Shown here in pieces: positions 42,378 to 50,812 of a stretch of DNA of 64,000 bases. The first letter of the stretch is position 1. Each line of letters begins with the position of its first letter. The notes under the pieces are model-generated. The model did not search any database. It was not told where the DNA came from and saw only the letters and a list, made by a program, of their open reading frames with translations. Origin of the DNA: Pseudomonas ovata (GTDB taxonomy: Bacteria > Pseudomonadota > Gammaproteobacteria > Pseudomonadales > Pseudomonadaceae); contig NZ_QFFU01000002.1 of NCBI RefSeq assembly GCF_003131185.1, forward strand, positions 186,001-250,000. Reading direction: 5' to 3'. The position numbers and the translations under genes were made by a program.

Positions 42378-43472
42378 ATGAGCCAACAACCGATCAAGTT
42401 CGCCTACTGGGTGCCCAACGTCAGCGGCGGCCTGGTGGTCAGCAACATTGAACAGCGCACCAGCTGGGACATCGACTACAACCGCACGCTGGCGCAGATT
42501 GCCGAGCGTTCGGGGTTCGACTACGCCCTGTCGCAGATCCGCTTTACCGCCGGCTACGGCGCCGAGTTCCAGCACGATTCGGTGACCATCAGCCATGCAC
42601 TGCTGGCCGCGACCACCACCCTCAAGGTCATCGCCGCCATTTTGCCCGGCCCCTGGAACCCGGTGCTGGCCGCCAAGCAACTGGCGACCATCGACCAGTT
42701 CACCCAGGGCCGGGTGGCCATCAACGTGGTGTCGGGCTGGTTCAAGGGCGAGTTTCATGCCATTGGCGAGCCGTGGCTGGACCACGACGAGCGTTATCGC
42801 CGCTCCGAGGAGTTCATTCGTGCCCTCAAGGGCATCTGGACCCAGGACAACTTCACTTTCAATGGCGACTTCTACCGCTTTCGCAACTACACCTTAAAGC
42901 CCAAGCCGCTGCAGCAGCCGCACCCGGAAATCTTCCAGGGCGGCAGCTCGCGGGCCGCGCGTGACATGGCCGCACGCGTGTCGGACTGGTACTTCACCAA
43001 CGGCAATACCGTCGAGGGCATCAAGGCCCAGGTCGACGACATCCGCGCCAAGGCAGCGGCCAATGGGCACTCGGTCAAGGTCGGCGTCAATGCCTTCATC
43101 ATTGCCCGTGACACCGAGCAAGAGGCCCAGGCGGTGCTGCGCGAGATCATCGACCAGGCCAACCCCGAGGCGGTCAATGCCTTCGGCCATGAGGTCAAGA
43201 ACGCCGGCGCAGCCAGTCCTGAAGGCGAGGGTAACTGGGCCAAGTCGACCTTCGAAGACCTGGTGCAGTACAACGACGGCTTCAAGACCAACCTGATCGG
43301 CACCCCACGGCAGATCGCCGAGCGCATCGTGGCGCTCAAGGCGGTGGGGGTGGACCTGATTCTTTCGGGGTTCCTGCATTTTCATGAAGAAGTCGAGTAC
43401 TTCGGCCAACGTGTGTTGCCGCTGGTGCGCGAGCTGGAAGCCCATAAACTCAATGCGCCGGCTGTCGCCTGA
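42378..43472 (+). CDS. sfnG: Dimethyl sulfone monooxygenase, FMNH2-dependent
   Basis: This 364-residue luciferase-fold (TIM-barrel) monooxygenase starts IKFAYWVPNVSGGLVVSN and contains RFTAGYGAEFQHDSVT, AAILPGPWNPVLAAKQ and INVVSGWFKGEFHAIGEPW, as in SfnG. It cleaves dimethyl sulfone to methanesulfinate and formaldehyde using FMNH2. The neighbouring FMN reductase and the nearby SfnR gene support the name over a general alkanesulfonate monooxygenase (SsuD/MsuD). The ATG at 42378 follows AAGGAGTCATCGAC. Its TGA overlaps the next start by one base (TGATG). Confidence 0.92.
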   Translation: MSQQPIKFAYWVPNVSGGLVVSNIEQRTSWDIDYNRTLAQIAERSGFDYALSQIRFTAGYGAEFQHDSVTISHALLAATTTLKVIAAILPGPWNPVLAAKQLATIDQFTQGRVAINVVSGWFKGEFHAIGEPWLDHDERYRRSEEFIRALKGIWTQDNFTFNGDFYRFRNYTLKPKPLQQPHPEIFQGGSSRAARDMAARVSDWYFTNGNTVEGIKAQVDDIRAKAAANGHSVKVGVNAFIIARDTEQEAQAVLREIIDQANPEAVNAFGHEVKNAGAASPEGEGNWAKSTFEDLVQYNDGFKTNLIGTPRQIAERIVALKAVGVDLILSGFLHFHEEVEYFGQRVLPLVRELEAHKLNAPAVA

Positions 43473-44596
43473 TGAACGTTCAGGCGCTGACCTTGCCCGC
43501 CTGGCTGGCGCATCAGGCCGGCGCCCGGGCACACGCCATTGCCCTGCGCCATAAAACGCTGGGCATCTGGCAGGCGTTCAGTTGGACGCAACTGCAGCAG
43601 CAAGTGCTGCGCGTGGCGGCCAGCCTGCAGGCCAGTGGGTTCCGGCCCGGCCAGCAATTGGTGATCCTCAGCCGGCCACGGCCCGAAGCGTTGATCGGCG
43701 CCCTGGCCGCGCAATGGCTGGGCGGGGTGGCGGCCTTGTTCGACCCGCTGCAAGAGACCGGTGCGCAGGGTGAGGTGCTGCGCCAGTTGTCGGTTGACTT
43801 TGTGCTGGCCGAGGGGCTTGAGGAAATCACCCGTTTGCGCGACTGGCGTCTGGAGCCGCACTGGCTGGTGTATGCCGATGCGCGCGGGCTGGTAGACGAG
43901 TTGTCGCGTGGTGGGGCTGTGGAGTATGCGCGTCTGCCCGCCATCGGGGATATGCCCGTGCCGATGCAGGCGCAGGCGGTGGACATGGCCTTTGTCTTCT
44001 ATCAACTGGGCGCTGCCGGCCTGGAGCGGCAGTTTTTCAGCCACGCCCAGTTGCTCAAGGAGGCCCGGCCACTGGTCGAACAGCAGGGTTTGAGCGACCA
44101 GGAGCAGGCCCTGGCCGCCCGCGCCTTTGCCGCCAGTGGTCAGGCCCGTTACCTGTTGGCGCCCTGGCTGTTGGCCGGCTTTGTGCTGAATTTCCCCGAG
44201 CGCCTGGAAACCCGTGACCAGGACCGCCGCGAACTGGGCCCGACGCTGGTGCTGGGCACCCGTGAAACCTACGGGCGATTGTACGCCCGGGTGCTGCAGC
44301 GCCTGCCGCTGCCGGGCACGTTGCACCGACGCTTGCTGGACTGGGCACTGCAAGAGGGCTCCGGGCGGCTGGCCACCGGGATCGGTGAGGTGCTGATCCG
44401 CCGGCCGCTGCGCGATGTCCTGGGGGTTGGCCGTGTGCGCGTAGCCTTGCTGGCGGGACCGCCGCTGGATGAGCGGACGCAGCGGTTCTTTGCCGTGCTG
44501 GGGGTGCAGGTGTTGGGCTGGCCTGGCCGTGAGGTACTGGATGAGTCGGGTCGCTACAGCACCGAGCGTGCCCTTGGCCTGTCGGTGGCGGTATGA
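43472..44596 (+). CDS. Degenerate, truncated acyl-CoA-synthetase (AMP-binding)-like protein
   Basis: This 374-residue protein resembles the N-terminal part of acyl-CoA ligases (WQAFSWTQLQQQVLRVAASL, GFRPGQQLVILSRPRPEAL, AAQWLGGVAALFDP). The adenylate P-loop normally read as SGTTGxPKG is replaced by FVFYQLGAAGLERQFFS, and the C-terminal catalytic domain is absent (family length about 600 or more). It is therefore unlikely to be an active ligase. AMP-binding proteins are often the first gene of Liv-type ABC operons, and this one is fused by overlapping starts to sfnG before it and the ATPase after it. A regulatory or scaffold role for the transporter is an inference. Confidence 0.7.
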   Translation: MNVQALTLPAWLAHQAGARAHAIALRHKTLGIWQAFSWTQLQQQVLRVAASLQASGFRPGQQLVILSRPRPEALIGALAAQWLGGVAALFDPLQETGAQGEVLRQLSVDFVLAEGLEEITRLRDWRLEPHWLVYADARGLVDELSRGGAVEYARLPAIGDMPVPMQAQAVDMAFVFYQLGAAGLERQFFSHAQLLKEARPLVEQQGLSDQEQALAARAFAASGQARYLLAPWLLAGFVLNFPERLETRDQDRRELGPTLVLGTRETYGRLYARVLQRLPLPGTLHRRLLDWALQEGSGRLATGIGEVLIRRPLRDVLGVGRVRVALLAGPPLDERTQRFFAVLGVQVLGWPGREVLDESGRYSTERALGLSVAV

Positions 44597-45405
44597 GTGC
44601 GCCGCCATTGCTGGAGTTGCAGGGCATTTCGTTGGCGTTCAAGGGCGTCAAGGCCATCAGCGACATCGGCTTTGCCGTGGCCGAAGGCGAGATCTGCGCC
44701 TTGATCGGCCCGAACGGTGCCGGCAAGAGTTCGCTGCTCAATGTCATCAACGGCGTTTACCCGCCGCAGCAGGGCAGCATTCGCTTTGCCGGGCAGACCC
44801 GACGGGTGATGCGCCCCCATCAGGCCGCGCAGCAAGGGATTGCCCGCACCTTTCAGAACATTGCGCTGTTCAAGGGCATGAGCGTGCTCGACAACGTGCT
44901 GACCGGGCGCCACCTCAAGCGCCGCGCCACCTGGCTGGAACAGGCCTTGCGCATGGGCCGTGCGCCAGCCGAAGACGACCGACAGCGTGAAGCCGCCGAG
45001 CGGGTACTGGCGTTTCTGCGTATCCAGCCATGGCGCGATGCGTTGGTGGGCACCTTGCCCTATGGCCTGCAAAAGCGTGTGGAACTGGCCCGGGCCCTGG
45101 CGGCCGAGCCGCGTCTGCTATTGCTCGATGAGCCGATGGCGGGCATGAACACCGAGGAAAAGGCTGAGATGAGCCGCTTTATCGTCGACACCAACCGCGA
45201 ATTCGGCACCACCGTGGTGTTGATCGAGCACGACATCGGCGTGGTGATGAGCCTGTCGGACCATGTGGTGGTGCTCGACTACGGCCGCAAGATCGGCGAC
45301 GGCCCCCCGGCCGAAGTGCGGCGTAACCCGCAAGTCATTGCCGCGTACCTCGGCGTACAGGCCTATGACAGAAAACAGGAAAACACGCATGGAATTTTTC
45401 TTTGA
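44593..45405 (+). CDS. Branched-chain-type ABC transporter ATPase (LivG-like)
   Basis: This 270-residue ATPase has Walker A GPNGAGKSSLLN, the LivG-specific signature segment LPYGLQKRVELARAL and Walker B LLLLDEPMAGMN, followed by the HAAT-family ending (EHDIGVVMSLSDHVVVLDYG). It starts within the stop of the preceding gene (ATGA overlap) and overlaps the permease gene by 17 nt. It is one of two ATPases of the importer encoded up to 49517. The operon starts with sulfone-metabolism genes, so the substrate is more likely an organosulfur compound than a branched-chain amino acid. Confidence 0.93.
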   Translation: MSAPPLLELQGISLAFKGVKAISDIGFAVAEGEICALIGPNGAGKSSLLNVINGVYPPQQGSIRFAGQTRRVMRPHQAAQQGIARTFQNIALFKGMSVLDNVLTGRHLKRRATWLEQALRMGRAPAEDDRQREAAERVLAFLRIQPWRDALVGTLPYGLQKRVELARALAAEPRLLLLDEPMAGMNTEEKAEMSRFIVDTNREFGTTVVLIEHDIGVVMSLSDHVVVLDYGRKIGDGPPAEVRRNPQVIAAYLGVQAYDRKQENTHGIFL

Positions 45406-46270
45406 GGTGCTGATTGGCGGGCTGTTGGCGGGGGTGATGTATTCGCTGGTCGCCATCGGCTTCGTGCTGATCTACAAGGCCAGCGGGGTGTTCAACTTTG
45501 CCCAGGGCGCCATGGTGCTGTTTGCCGCGCTGACCTTTGTCAGCCTGCTGGAGCGCGGCGTGCCGTTCTGGCTGGCGCTGCTTATCACCCTGGCGGTGAT
45601 GCTGGCCCTGGCGGTCGGGGTCGAGCGGCTGGTGTTGCGGCCGCTGGTCAACCGCCCGCCGATCACCCTGTTCATGGCCACGCTGGGCCTGTCGTACGTG
45701 ATCGAAGGTGCAGCGCAAGCCTTGTGGGGCGCGCAGGTGCACGGGCTGGACCTGGGCATCAGTGACGAGCCGCTGCAACTGCACGGCATGTTGCTGTCGC
45801 CGTTCGACCTGTTCGCGGCTGCCACCGCAGGGGTGTTGGTGATCGGCCTGTCGCTGGGGTTCAACCGCACCCGCATGGGCCTGGCCCTGCGCGCGGTGGC
45901 CGACGATCCGCTGGCCGCGCAAGCGGTGGGCATTCGTCTGCAGCGGGTGTGGGTAGTGGTCTGGGCCGTGGCCGGGTTTGTCGGCCTGGTCGCGGGCCTG
46001 CTATGGGGCGCACGGCTGGGGGTGCAGTTTTCGTTGTCGCTGATTGTGCTCAAGGCGTTGCCGGTGTTGATCATTGGCGGATTTACCTCGATCAGTGGCG
46101 CCATTGTCGGTGGGCTGATCATCGGCGCTTCGGAAAAACTGGCCGAGGTCTACCTGGGCCCGGTGATCGGTGGCGGGCTGGAAAACTGGTTTCCCTATGC
46201 CTTGGCGCTGCTGTTTCTGCTGGTGCGTCCGGCCGGTCTGTTCGGTGAACGCGCGATTGAGCGCGTGTAA
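45389..46270 (+). CDS. Branched-chain-type ABC transporter permease (LivH-like)
   Basis: This 293-residue permease has eight or so membrane segments and the family start GGLLAGVMYSLVAIGFVLIY, then KASGVFNFAQGAMVLFAAL and the cytoplasmic coupling region GLALRAVADDPLAAQAVGI. The ATG at 45389 follows AGGAAAACACGC; an upstream in-frame ATG at 45365 is less likely. It should form the inner-membrane channel with the LivM-like protein 12 bases downstream. Confidence 0.93.
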   Translation: MEFFFEVLIGGLLAGVMYSLVAIGFVLIYKASGVFNFAQGAMVLFAALTFVSLLERGVPFWLALLITLAVMLALAVGVERLVLRPLVNRPPITLFMATLGLSYVIEGAAQALWGAQVHGLDLGISDEPLQLHGMLLSPFDLFAAATAGVLVIGLSLGFNRTRMGLALRAVADDPLAAQAVGIRLQRVWVVVWAVAGFVGLVAGLLWGARLGVQFSLSLIVLKALPVLIIGGFTSISGAIVGGLIIGASEKLAEVYLGPVIGGGLENWFPYALALLFLLVRPAGLFGERAIERV

Positions 46271-46282
46271 GGAGAAGTCAGC

Positions 46283-47350
46283 ATGTTCTACCGGGAAGCG
46301 GGTCAGTTCAGCACAGGCTATGCCCAGGATCGCCGTTTTTTTCGCCTGCGCCAGGACCGTATCGCGGTGGCGCTGCTGGTGGCGGTGGCCTTTGGTGTGG
46401 TGCCTTGGCTGGGCAATGACTATTGGCTGAGCGCGATCCTGATTCCATTTCTGGTGCTGTCATTGGCCGGGCTCGGGCTTAACCTGCTGACCGGCTACGC
46501 CGGGCAGTTGTCGCTGGGCTCGGCGGCGTTCATGGCGGTGGGCGCGTTTGCCACCTATAACGCCGGGTTGCGCGTGCCGGGATTGCCGTTACTGGTGAGC
46601 CTGATGTTCGGTGGCCTGACAGCGGCAGCGGTGGCCATTGTGTTTGGCTTGCCAAGCCTGCGCATCAAGGGCTTTTACCTGCTGGTGTCGACCCTGGCGG
46701 CGCAGTTTTTCGTGCAGTGGGCGCTGACCCGCTTCAGCTGGTTTTCCAACCACAATGCCTCCGGGGTGATCAGCGCGCCGCCGTTGCACATCGCCGGCGT
46801 CGACTTGAGCGCGCCGGCCGGCCGCTACCTGTTGACCCTGGCGGTGGTGCTGGCGCTGTTCTGGCTGGCCGGTAATCTGGTGCGCGGCGAACTGGGCCGG
46901 CAATGGCGGGCGGTGCGCGATATGGACACGGCAGCGGCGGTGATCGGCATCCCGTTGCTCAAAAGCAAGCTGCTGGCGTTTGCCATCAGCGGTTTTTACC
47001 TGGGCATCGCCGGCGCGCTGTGGGCATTCACTTACCTGGGCACGGTAGAGCCGCATGGTTTTGATCTGAGCCGCTCGTTCCAGATCCTGTTCATCATCAT
47101 TATCGGCGGGCTGGGCAGCCTCCTCGGCAACTTTCTGGGGGCGGCCTTCATTGTGCTGTTTCCCTTGCTGCTGTCGAACCTGGCCGCGTTGCTGCCGGCC
47201 GGGCTGATCGCCGCCGGCCAACTGGAAAACCTGCAAAAGATCGCGTTTGGCGCGCTGATCATCGTTTTTCTCATCAAGGAGCCGGAGGGCCTGGCGCGCC
47301 TCTGCACCACATTGCGCGAGCGCGCACGGCGATGGCCGCTGCGCTACTGA
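46283..47350 (+). CDS. Branched-chain-type ABC transporter permease (LivM-like)
   Basis: This 355-residue permease has about ten membrane segments. Family motifs include LLTGYAGQLSLGSAAFMAVG and the coupling segment RGELGRQWRAVRDMDTAAAV, and FIIIIGGLGSLLGNFLGAAF lies near the C-terminus. The N-terminus carries an extra hydrophilic stretch of about 25 residues (MFYREAGQFSTGYAQDRRFF) before the first helix, common in this subfamily. The ATG at 46283 has AAGGAGAAGTCAGC upstream. It is the partner of the LivH-like subunit. Confidence 0.93.
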   Translation: MFYREAGQFSTGYAQDRRFFRLRQDRIAVALLVAVAFGVVPWLGNDYWLSAILIPFLVLSLAGLGLNLLTGYAGQLSLGSAAFMAVGAFATYNAGLRVPGLPLLVSLMFGGLTAAAVAIVFGLPSLRIKGFYLLVSTLAAQFFVQWALTRFSWFSNHNASGVISAPPLHIAGVDLSAPAGRYLLTLAVVLALFWLAGNLVRGELGRQWRAVRDMDTAAAVIGIPLLKSKLLAFAISGFYLGIAGALWAFTYLGTVEPHGFDLSRSFQILFIIIIGGLGSLLGNFLGAAFIVLFPLLLSNLAALLPAGLIAAGQLENLQKIAFGALIIVFLIKEPEGLARLCTTLRERARRWPLRY

Positions 47351-47395
47351 GCCAACCCCTGCCTGCCACTCTGACCTCAAACCAAGGATTCAACC

Positions 47396-48718
47396 ATGAT
47401 CAAACATGTAATCGCCGGCGGCCTGGCCCTGGCGCTGGGCCTGGCCGCGTCGTTTTCGGCCCAGGCCGAGCCCGAGCAGTACTTTCCGCTGCAAAGCTAC
47501 CGGGTCGGCCCGTATGCCGCCGGGGGCACCGGTTTTTTCGGCGGCTTTATCGACTACCTCAAGTACGTCAACGCCAATGGCGGGGTCAACGGCGTCAAGC
47601 TGACCTGGAGCGAGTGCGAGACCGAGTACGTGGTCGAGAAGGGCGTCGAGTGCTATGAGCGCCTGAAAAAGGGCCTCAACGGCGCGCCGGCGGCGGCCAC
47701 CAATCCGTTGTCGGTGGGTATCGCCTACGCCACGCTGGAGCGCTCGACGGCCGACAAGCTGCCGCTGATCACCATCAACCACGGGCGCACCGACTCCACC
47801 GACGGCAGCGTATTTCCGTATGCCTTCCCGTTGCAGTTGAACCCGTATTCCGAAGTGTCGGCGATCATCAACTGGATTGGCGACAAGAGCGGCGGGCTGG
47901 CCGGGCTCAAGGGCAAGAAGATCGTCACCCTGTACCACGGCTCGCCGTACGGCAAGGAAACCAACGAGGTGTTGCAGACCCTGGCCGACACGTACGGCTT
48001 CGAGCTGACCCTGCTGGAAGTGCCCCATCCTGGCAACGAGCAGCAATCGCAATGGCTGAACATTCGCCGCCTCAAGCCGGACTGGGTGATCCTGCGCGGC
48101 TGGGGCGTGATGAACCCGGTGGCGCTCAAGACCGCGCAAAAGGTCGGTTACCCGGCTGACCACATCATCGGCAATATCTGGAGCAACTCCGAAGAGGACG
48201 CCCTGCCGGCGGGTGCGGCGGCCAAAGGCTTTATCGCCATTACTACTCACCCTTCCGGCACAGCCTTCCCGGTGCTGCAGGGCATCCGGCAGCAGGTGCT
48301 GGACAAGGGCCAGGGTGATCTGGCCGACCCCAAGCGCTTCGGTACGGTGTATTACAACCTCGGGGTGGTCAACGGCATCCTCAATGTCGAGGCGCTGCGC
48401 ATTGCCCAGCAAAAATTCGGCCAGCAGCCGCTCACTGGCGAGCAGGTGCGCTGGGGCTTCGAACACCTGAAGCTGGACGATGCGCGGCTGGCCGCGCTGG
48501 GCGCCAAGGGCCTGGTGCAACCACTGCAACTGTCGTGCGCCGACCATGAAGGCGGCGGCGCGGTGCGCTTCCAGCAATGGGACGGCGAGAAGTGGAACCT
48601 GATCAGCGACTGGGTGCAGGCCGACCGTGCCTTGCTGCGGCCGATCATCGAAGCCTCGTCGCACCAGTACGCCCGGGAAAAGGGCATTACCCCGCGCGAT
48701 TGCAGTCAGGAAGGCTGA
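47396..48718 (+). CDS. Periplasmic substrate-binding protein of the Liv-type ABC transporter
   Basis: This 440-residue protein has a Sec signal peptide (MIKHVIAGGLALALGLAASF, cleavage after AQAE or nearby) and a type I periplasmic-binding fold (Peripla_BP_6): YRVGPYAAGGTGFFGGFIDY, VNGVKLTWSECETEY, KKIVTLYHGSPYGKE. It delivers substrate to the permeases. At 440 residues it is longer than LivJ (about 370), as in the urea/amide and unknown-substrate branches. The substrate is inferred to be a sulfur compound from the operon only. It is followed by a stable hairpin before the second ATPase gene. Confidence 0.92.
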   Translation: MIKHVIAGGLALALGLAASFSAQAEPEQYFPLQSYRVGPYAAGGTGFFGGFIDYLKYVNANGGVNGVKLTWSECETEYVVEKGVECYERLKKGLNGAPAAATNPLSVGIAYATLERSTADKLPLITINHGRTDSTDGSVFPYAFPLQLNPYSEVSAIINWIGDKSGGLAGLKGKKIVTLYHGSPYGKETNEVLQTLADTYGFELTLLEVPHPGNEQQSQWLNIRRLKPDWVILRGWGVMNPVALKTAQKVGYPADHIIGNIWSNSEEDALPAGAAAKGFIAITTHPSGTAFPVLQGIRQQVLDKGQGDLADPKRFGTVYYNLGVVNGILNVEALRIAQQKFGQQPLTGEQVRWGFEHLKLDDARLAALGAKGLVQPLQLSCADHEGGGAVRFQQWDGEKWNLISDWVQADRALLRPIIEASSHQYAREKGITPRDCSQEG

Positions 48719-48731
48719 TTGCCATATACCT

Positions 48732-48752
48732 GGCCGGGCCGGGTGCCCGGCC
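48732..48752 (+). terminator. Intra-operon hairpin after the binding-protein gene
   Basis: GGCCGGGC (48732-48739) and GCCCGGCC (48745-48752) make a perfect 8-bp GC stem with a 5-base loop between the binding-protein stop and the second ATPase start. Such hairpins often stabilise the upstream mRNA and lower downstream expression, so that binding protein exceeds ATPase. Confidence 0.6.
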
Positions 48753-48770
48753 TTCACGTCGGAGGGGCGC

Positions 48771-49517
48771 ATGATGTTGCAGGTCGACACTATCGAAGTG
48801 GTATACGAACAGGCGATTCTCGCCGTGGCGGGGGTGTCGCTCAAGGTGGATGAGGGCCAGGTGGTCGCGCTGCTGGGCGCCAATGGCGCGGGCAAGAGCA
48901 GCACGCTCAAGGCCATCAGCGGGCTGGTACGCGCCGAGCGTGGCGAGGTGGTGCAAGGTCGCGTGCTCTATCAGGGGCGTGAGGTAACGCGCCGTTCATC
49001 CCAGGCACTGGCCGGCGATGGGTTGGTACATGTATTGGAAGGACGGCACTGCTTTGCGCACCTGACGGTCGAGGAAAACCTGCTGACGGGCACCTTTGCC
49101 GGAGCCCGGCTGTCGCGCCGTCAAGTGAGTGATGAGCTGGCACGCATCTACGCTTGGTTTCCGCGCCTGAAAACCCGGCGCAAGAGCCTGGCCGGCTATA
49201 CCTCCGGCGGTGAACAGCAAATGATCGCCCTGGGCCGCGCCCTGATCTCACGCCCGCGCCTGGTGTTGCTCGACGAACCCTCAATGGGCCTGGCGCCGCA
49301 ACTGGTCGAGGAAATCTTCGACATCATCGCGGCGCTCAACAGCCGCGAAGGCGTGAGCTTTCTGCTGGCCGAGCAGAACGTGAACGTGGCGCTCCGGCAT
49401 GCGCACTATGCCTACGTGATTGAAGGCGGGCGGGTGGTGGACCATGGCGAAGCCCGGCAGATGGCCGCCCGCGAGGACCTGCATGATTTCTACCTGGGCA
49501 GCACCGGAACCCAGTAG
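48771..49517 (+). CDS. Branched-chain-type ABC transporter ATPase (LivF-like)
   Basis: This 248-residue ATPase has Walker A LLGANGAGKSSTLKAIS, signature SGGEQQMIALGRALIS and Walker B LVLLDEPSMGLAP, as in LivF. It is the second nucleotide-binding subunit of the importer and the last gene of the operon that begins with the FMN reductase. ATG at 48771 or 48774; the region before it (GGAGGGGCGC) is a good ribosome site. Its TAG stop (49515-49517) is contributed by the first bases of the REPIN that follows. Confidence 0.93.
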   Translation: MMLQVDTIEVVYEQAILAVAGVSLKVDEGQVVALLGANGAGKSSTLKAISGLVRAERGEVVQGRVLYQGREVTRRSSQALAGDGLVHVLEGRHCFAHLTVEENLLTGTFAGARLSRRQVSDELARIYAWFPRLKTRRKSLAGYTSGGEQQMIALGRALISRPRLVLLDEPSMGLAPQLVEEIFDIIAALNSREGVSFLLAEQNVNVALRHAHYAYVIEGGRVVDHGEARQMAAREDLHDFYLGSTGTQ

Positions 49518-49661
49518 GAGCGCGCTTGCCCGCGACCGGCTGCGTTAGCAGTCGTAAATTTTCAGCGTTTCCGAGATTTTGCGGTCATGCGCTGTAGATT
49601 TTCAGCGTTTCCGAGATTTTGCGAGCGCTACGCACTCGGTCGCGGGCAAGCGCGCTCCTAC
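49514..49661. repeat. REPIN-like long palindrome R3
   Basis: Perfect 25-bp inverted arms lie at 49514-49538 and 49637-49661 (left arm begins GTAGGAGCGCGCTTGCCCGC). The core holds two copies of TTTTCAGCGTTTCCGAGATT, at 49559 and 49600. The left arm overlaps the stop codon of the LivF-like gene. Confidence 0.88.
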
Positions 49662-49702
49662 GGCGGTCCCATGTCTGTGGTGTGCCGCCTTGGGGCTCAA
49701 GA

Positions 49703-50803
49703 TCATATCGACACCTGCACCGGCCGCTGGCTGGCGGCCGCCTGCGCCGGTTTGCGCTTGTTCACCACCAGTTCGCCCATTCGAATCAGGTGGCTGCGGG
49801 TGATATTGCGCGACAGACCCAGCAGGCTGGCGGTGTGCACCTGGTTGTAATGACTGAAACGCCAGGCCGCACGCAGCAGGCTGTCTTCGACCTTCTCATG
49901 CAGGGCGCCACTGTGTTCTTCGAACAGGCGGGTGAAGGCGCGTTGCAACAATTGCTCGGCAGTTTCTTCACGCGGCTGGCTGTCGTTCTCACGCTCAATG
50001 CGCAGGCTGGACAGGTGCAGGTCTTGGGCGCGGACCAGCCCCTCGCGGCAGATCAGCAAAGTGTGGTGAATGACGTTTTCCAGCTCGCGGATATTACCCG
50101 GCCAGCCGTAAGCGGTCAGGCGCCGGATGGCATCGTCGGCCAGTGACACCTGCGTATAGCCCAGGCGGTGGCTGTATTGATCAATAAAGTGCCGGGCCAG
50201 CGGCAGCACATCGCCTGGGCGCTCGCGTAACGGGTAGAGCTGCAGACTGACCACATTCAGCCGGTAGTACAGGTCTTCACGAAAGTGGCCGGCATTGATG
50301 GCCTTTTCCAGATGCACGTTGGTGGCCGCCAGCACCCGCACATTGATCGGGATACTCTTGCGCGAGCCCAGGCGCACCACTTCTCGTTCTTGCAACACGC
50401 GCAGCAGCTTGACCTGGATGGCCATCGGCAGATCGCCGATCTCATCGAGAAACAACGTACCGCCACTGGCTTCCTCGAACCAGCCGGCCTTGGCCGCCAG
50501 GGCGCCGGTAAAGGCGCCTTTTTCATGGCCGAACAGTTCGGCCTCCACCAGCGAGGCCGAAAAGGCCCCGCAGTTGACCGCGACAAACGGACCGCTCTTG
50601 CGCGTGCTCAGGTTATGGATATGGCGGGCCACCAGTTCCTTGCCGGTGCCGGTCTCGCCGATGATCAGCACGCTGGCTTCACTGGGTGCCACTTGCTGCA
50701 CATGGGCCAGCAAGGCTTGTGACTTGGAGTCTTCGAACACCTGGGCGGTGGCCCTGATCGAGGTGGCCAGGGACGGGGACGGGGGCAGGGTCAGCAGATT
50801 CAT
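49703..50803 (-). CDS. sfnR: SfnR, sigma-54-dependent activator of sulfone utilisation
   Basis: This 366-residue enhancer-binding protein has no N-terminal receiver or sensor domain. An AAA+ domain (about 30-260) has Walker A IGETGTGKELVARH, the sigma-54 contact loop GHEKGAFTGALAAKAG, Walker B GGTLFLDEIGD and the R-finger region. A C-terminal Fis-type helix-turn-helix carries NQVHTASLLGLSRN. This layout matches SfnR, which is controlled by expression level rather than phosphorylation. The ATG at 50803 follows TAAGGATTGCCC. It is nine bases downstream of the MsuC-like gene and should act on the three sigma-54 promoters in this window. Confidence 0.92.
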   Translation of the reverse strand: MNLLTLPPSPSLATSIRATAQVFEDSKSQALLAHVQQVAPSEASVLIIGETGTGKELVARHIHNLSTRKSGPFVAVNCGAFSASLVEAELFGHEKGAFTGALAAKAGWFEEASGGTLFLDEIGDLPMAIQVKLLRVLQEREVVRLGSRKSIPINVRVLAATNVHLEKAINAGHFREDLYYRLNVVSLQLYPLRERPGDVLPLARHFIDQYSHRLGYTQVSLADDAIRRLTAYGWPGNIRELENVIHHTLLICREGLVRAQDLHLSSLRIERENDSQPREETAEQLLQRAFTRLFEEHSGALHEKVEDSLLRAAWRFSHYNQVHTASLLGLSRNITRSHLIRMGELVVNKRKPAQAAASQRPVQVSI

Positions 50804-50812
50804 GGGCAATCC

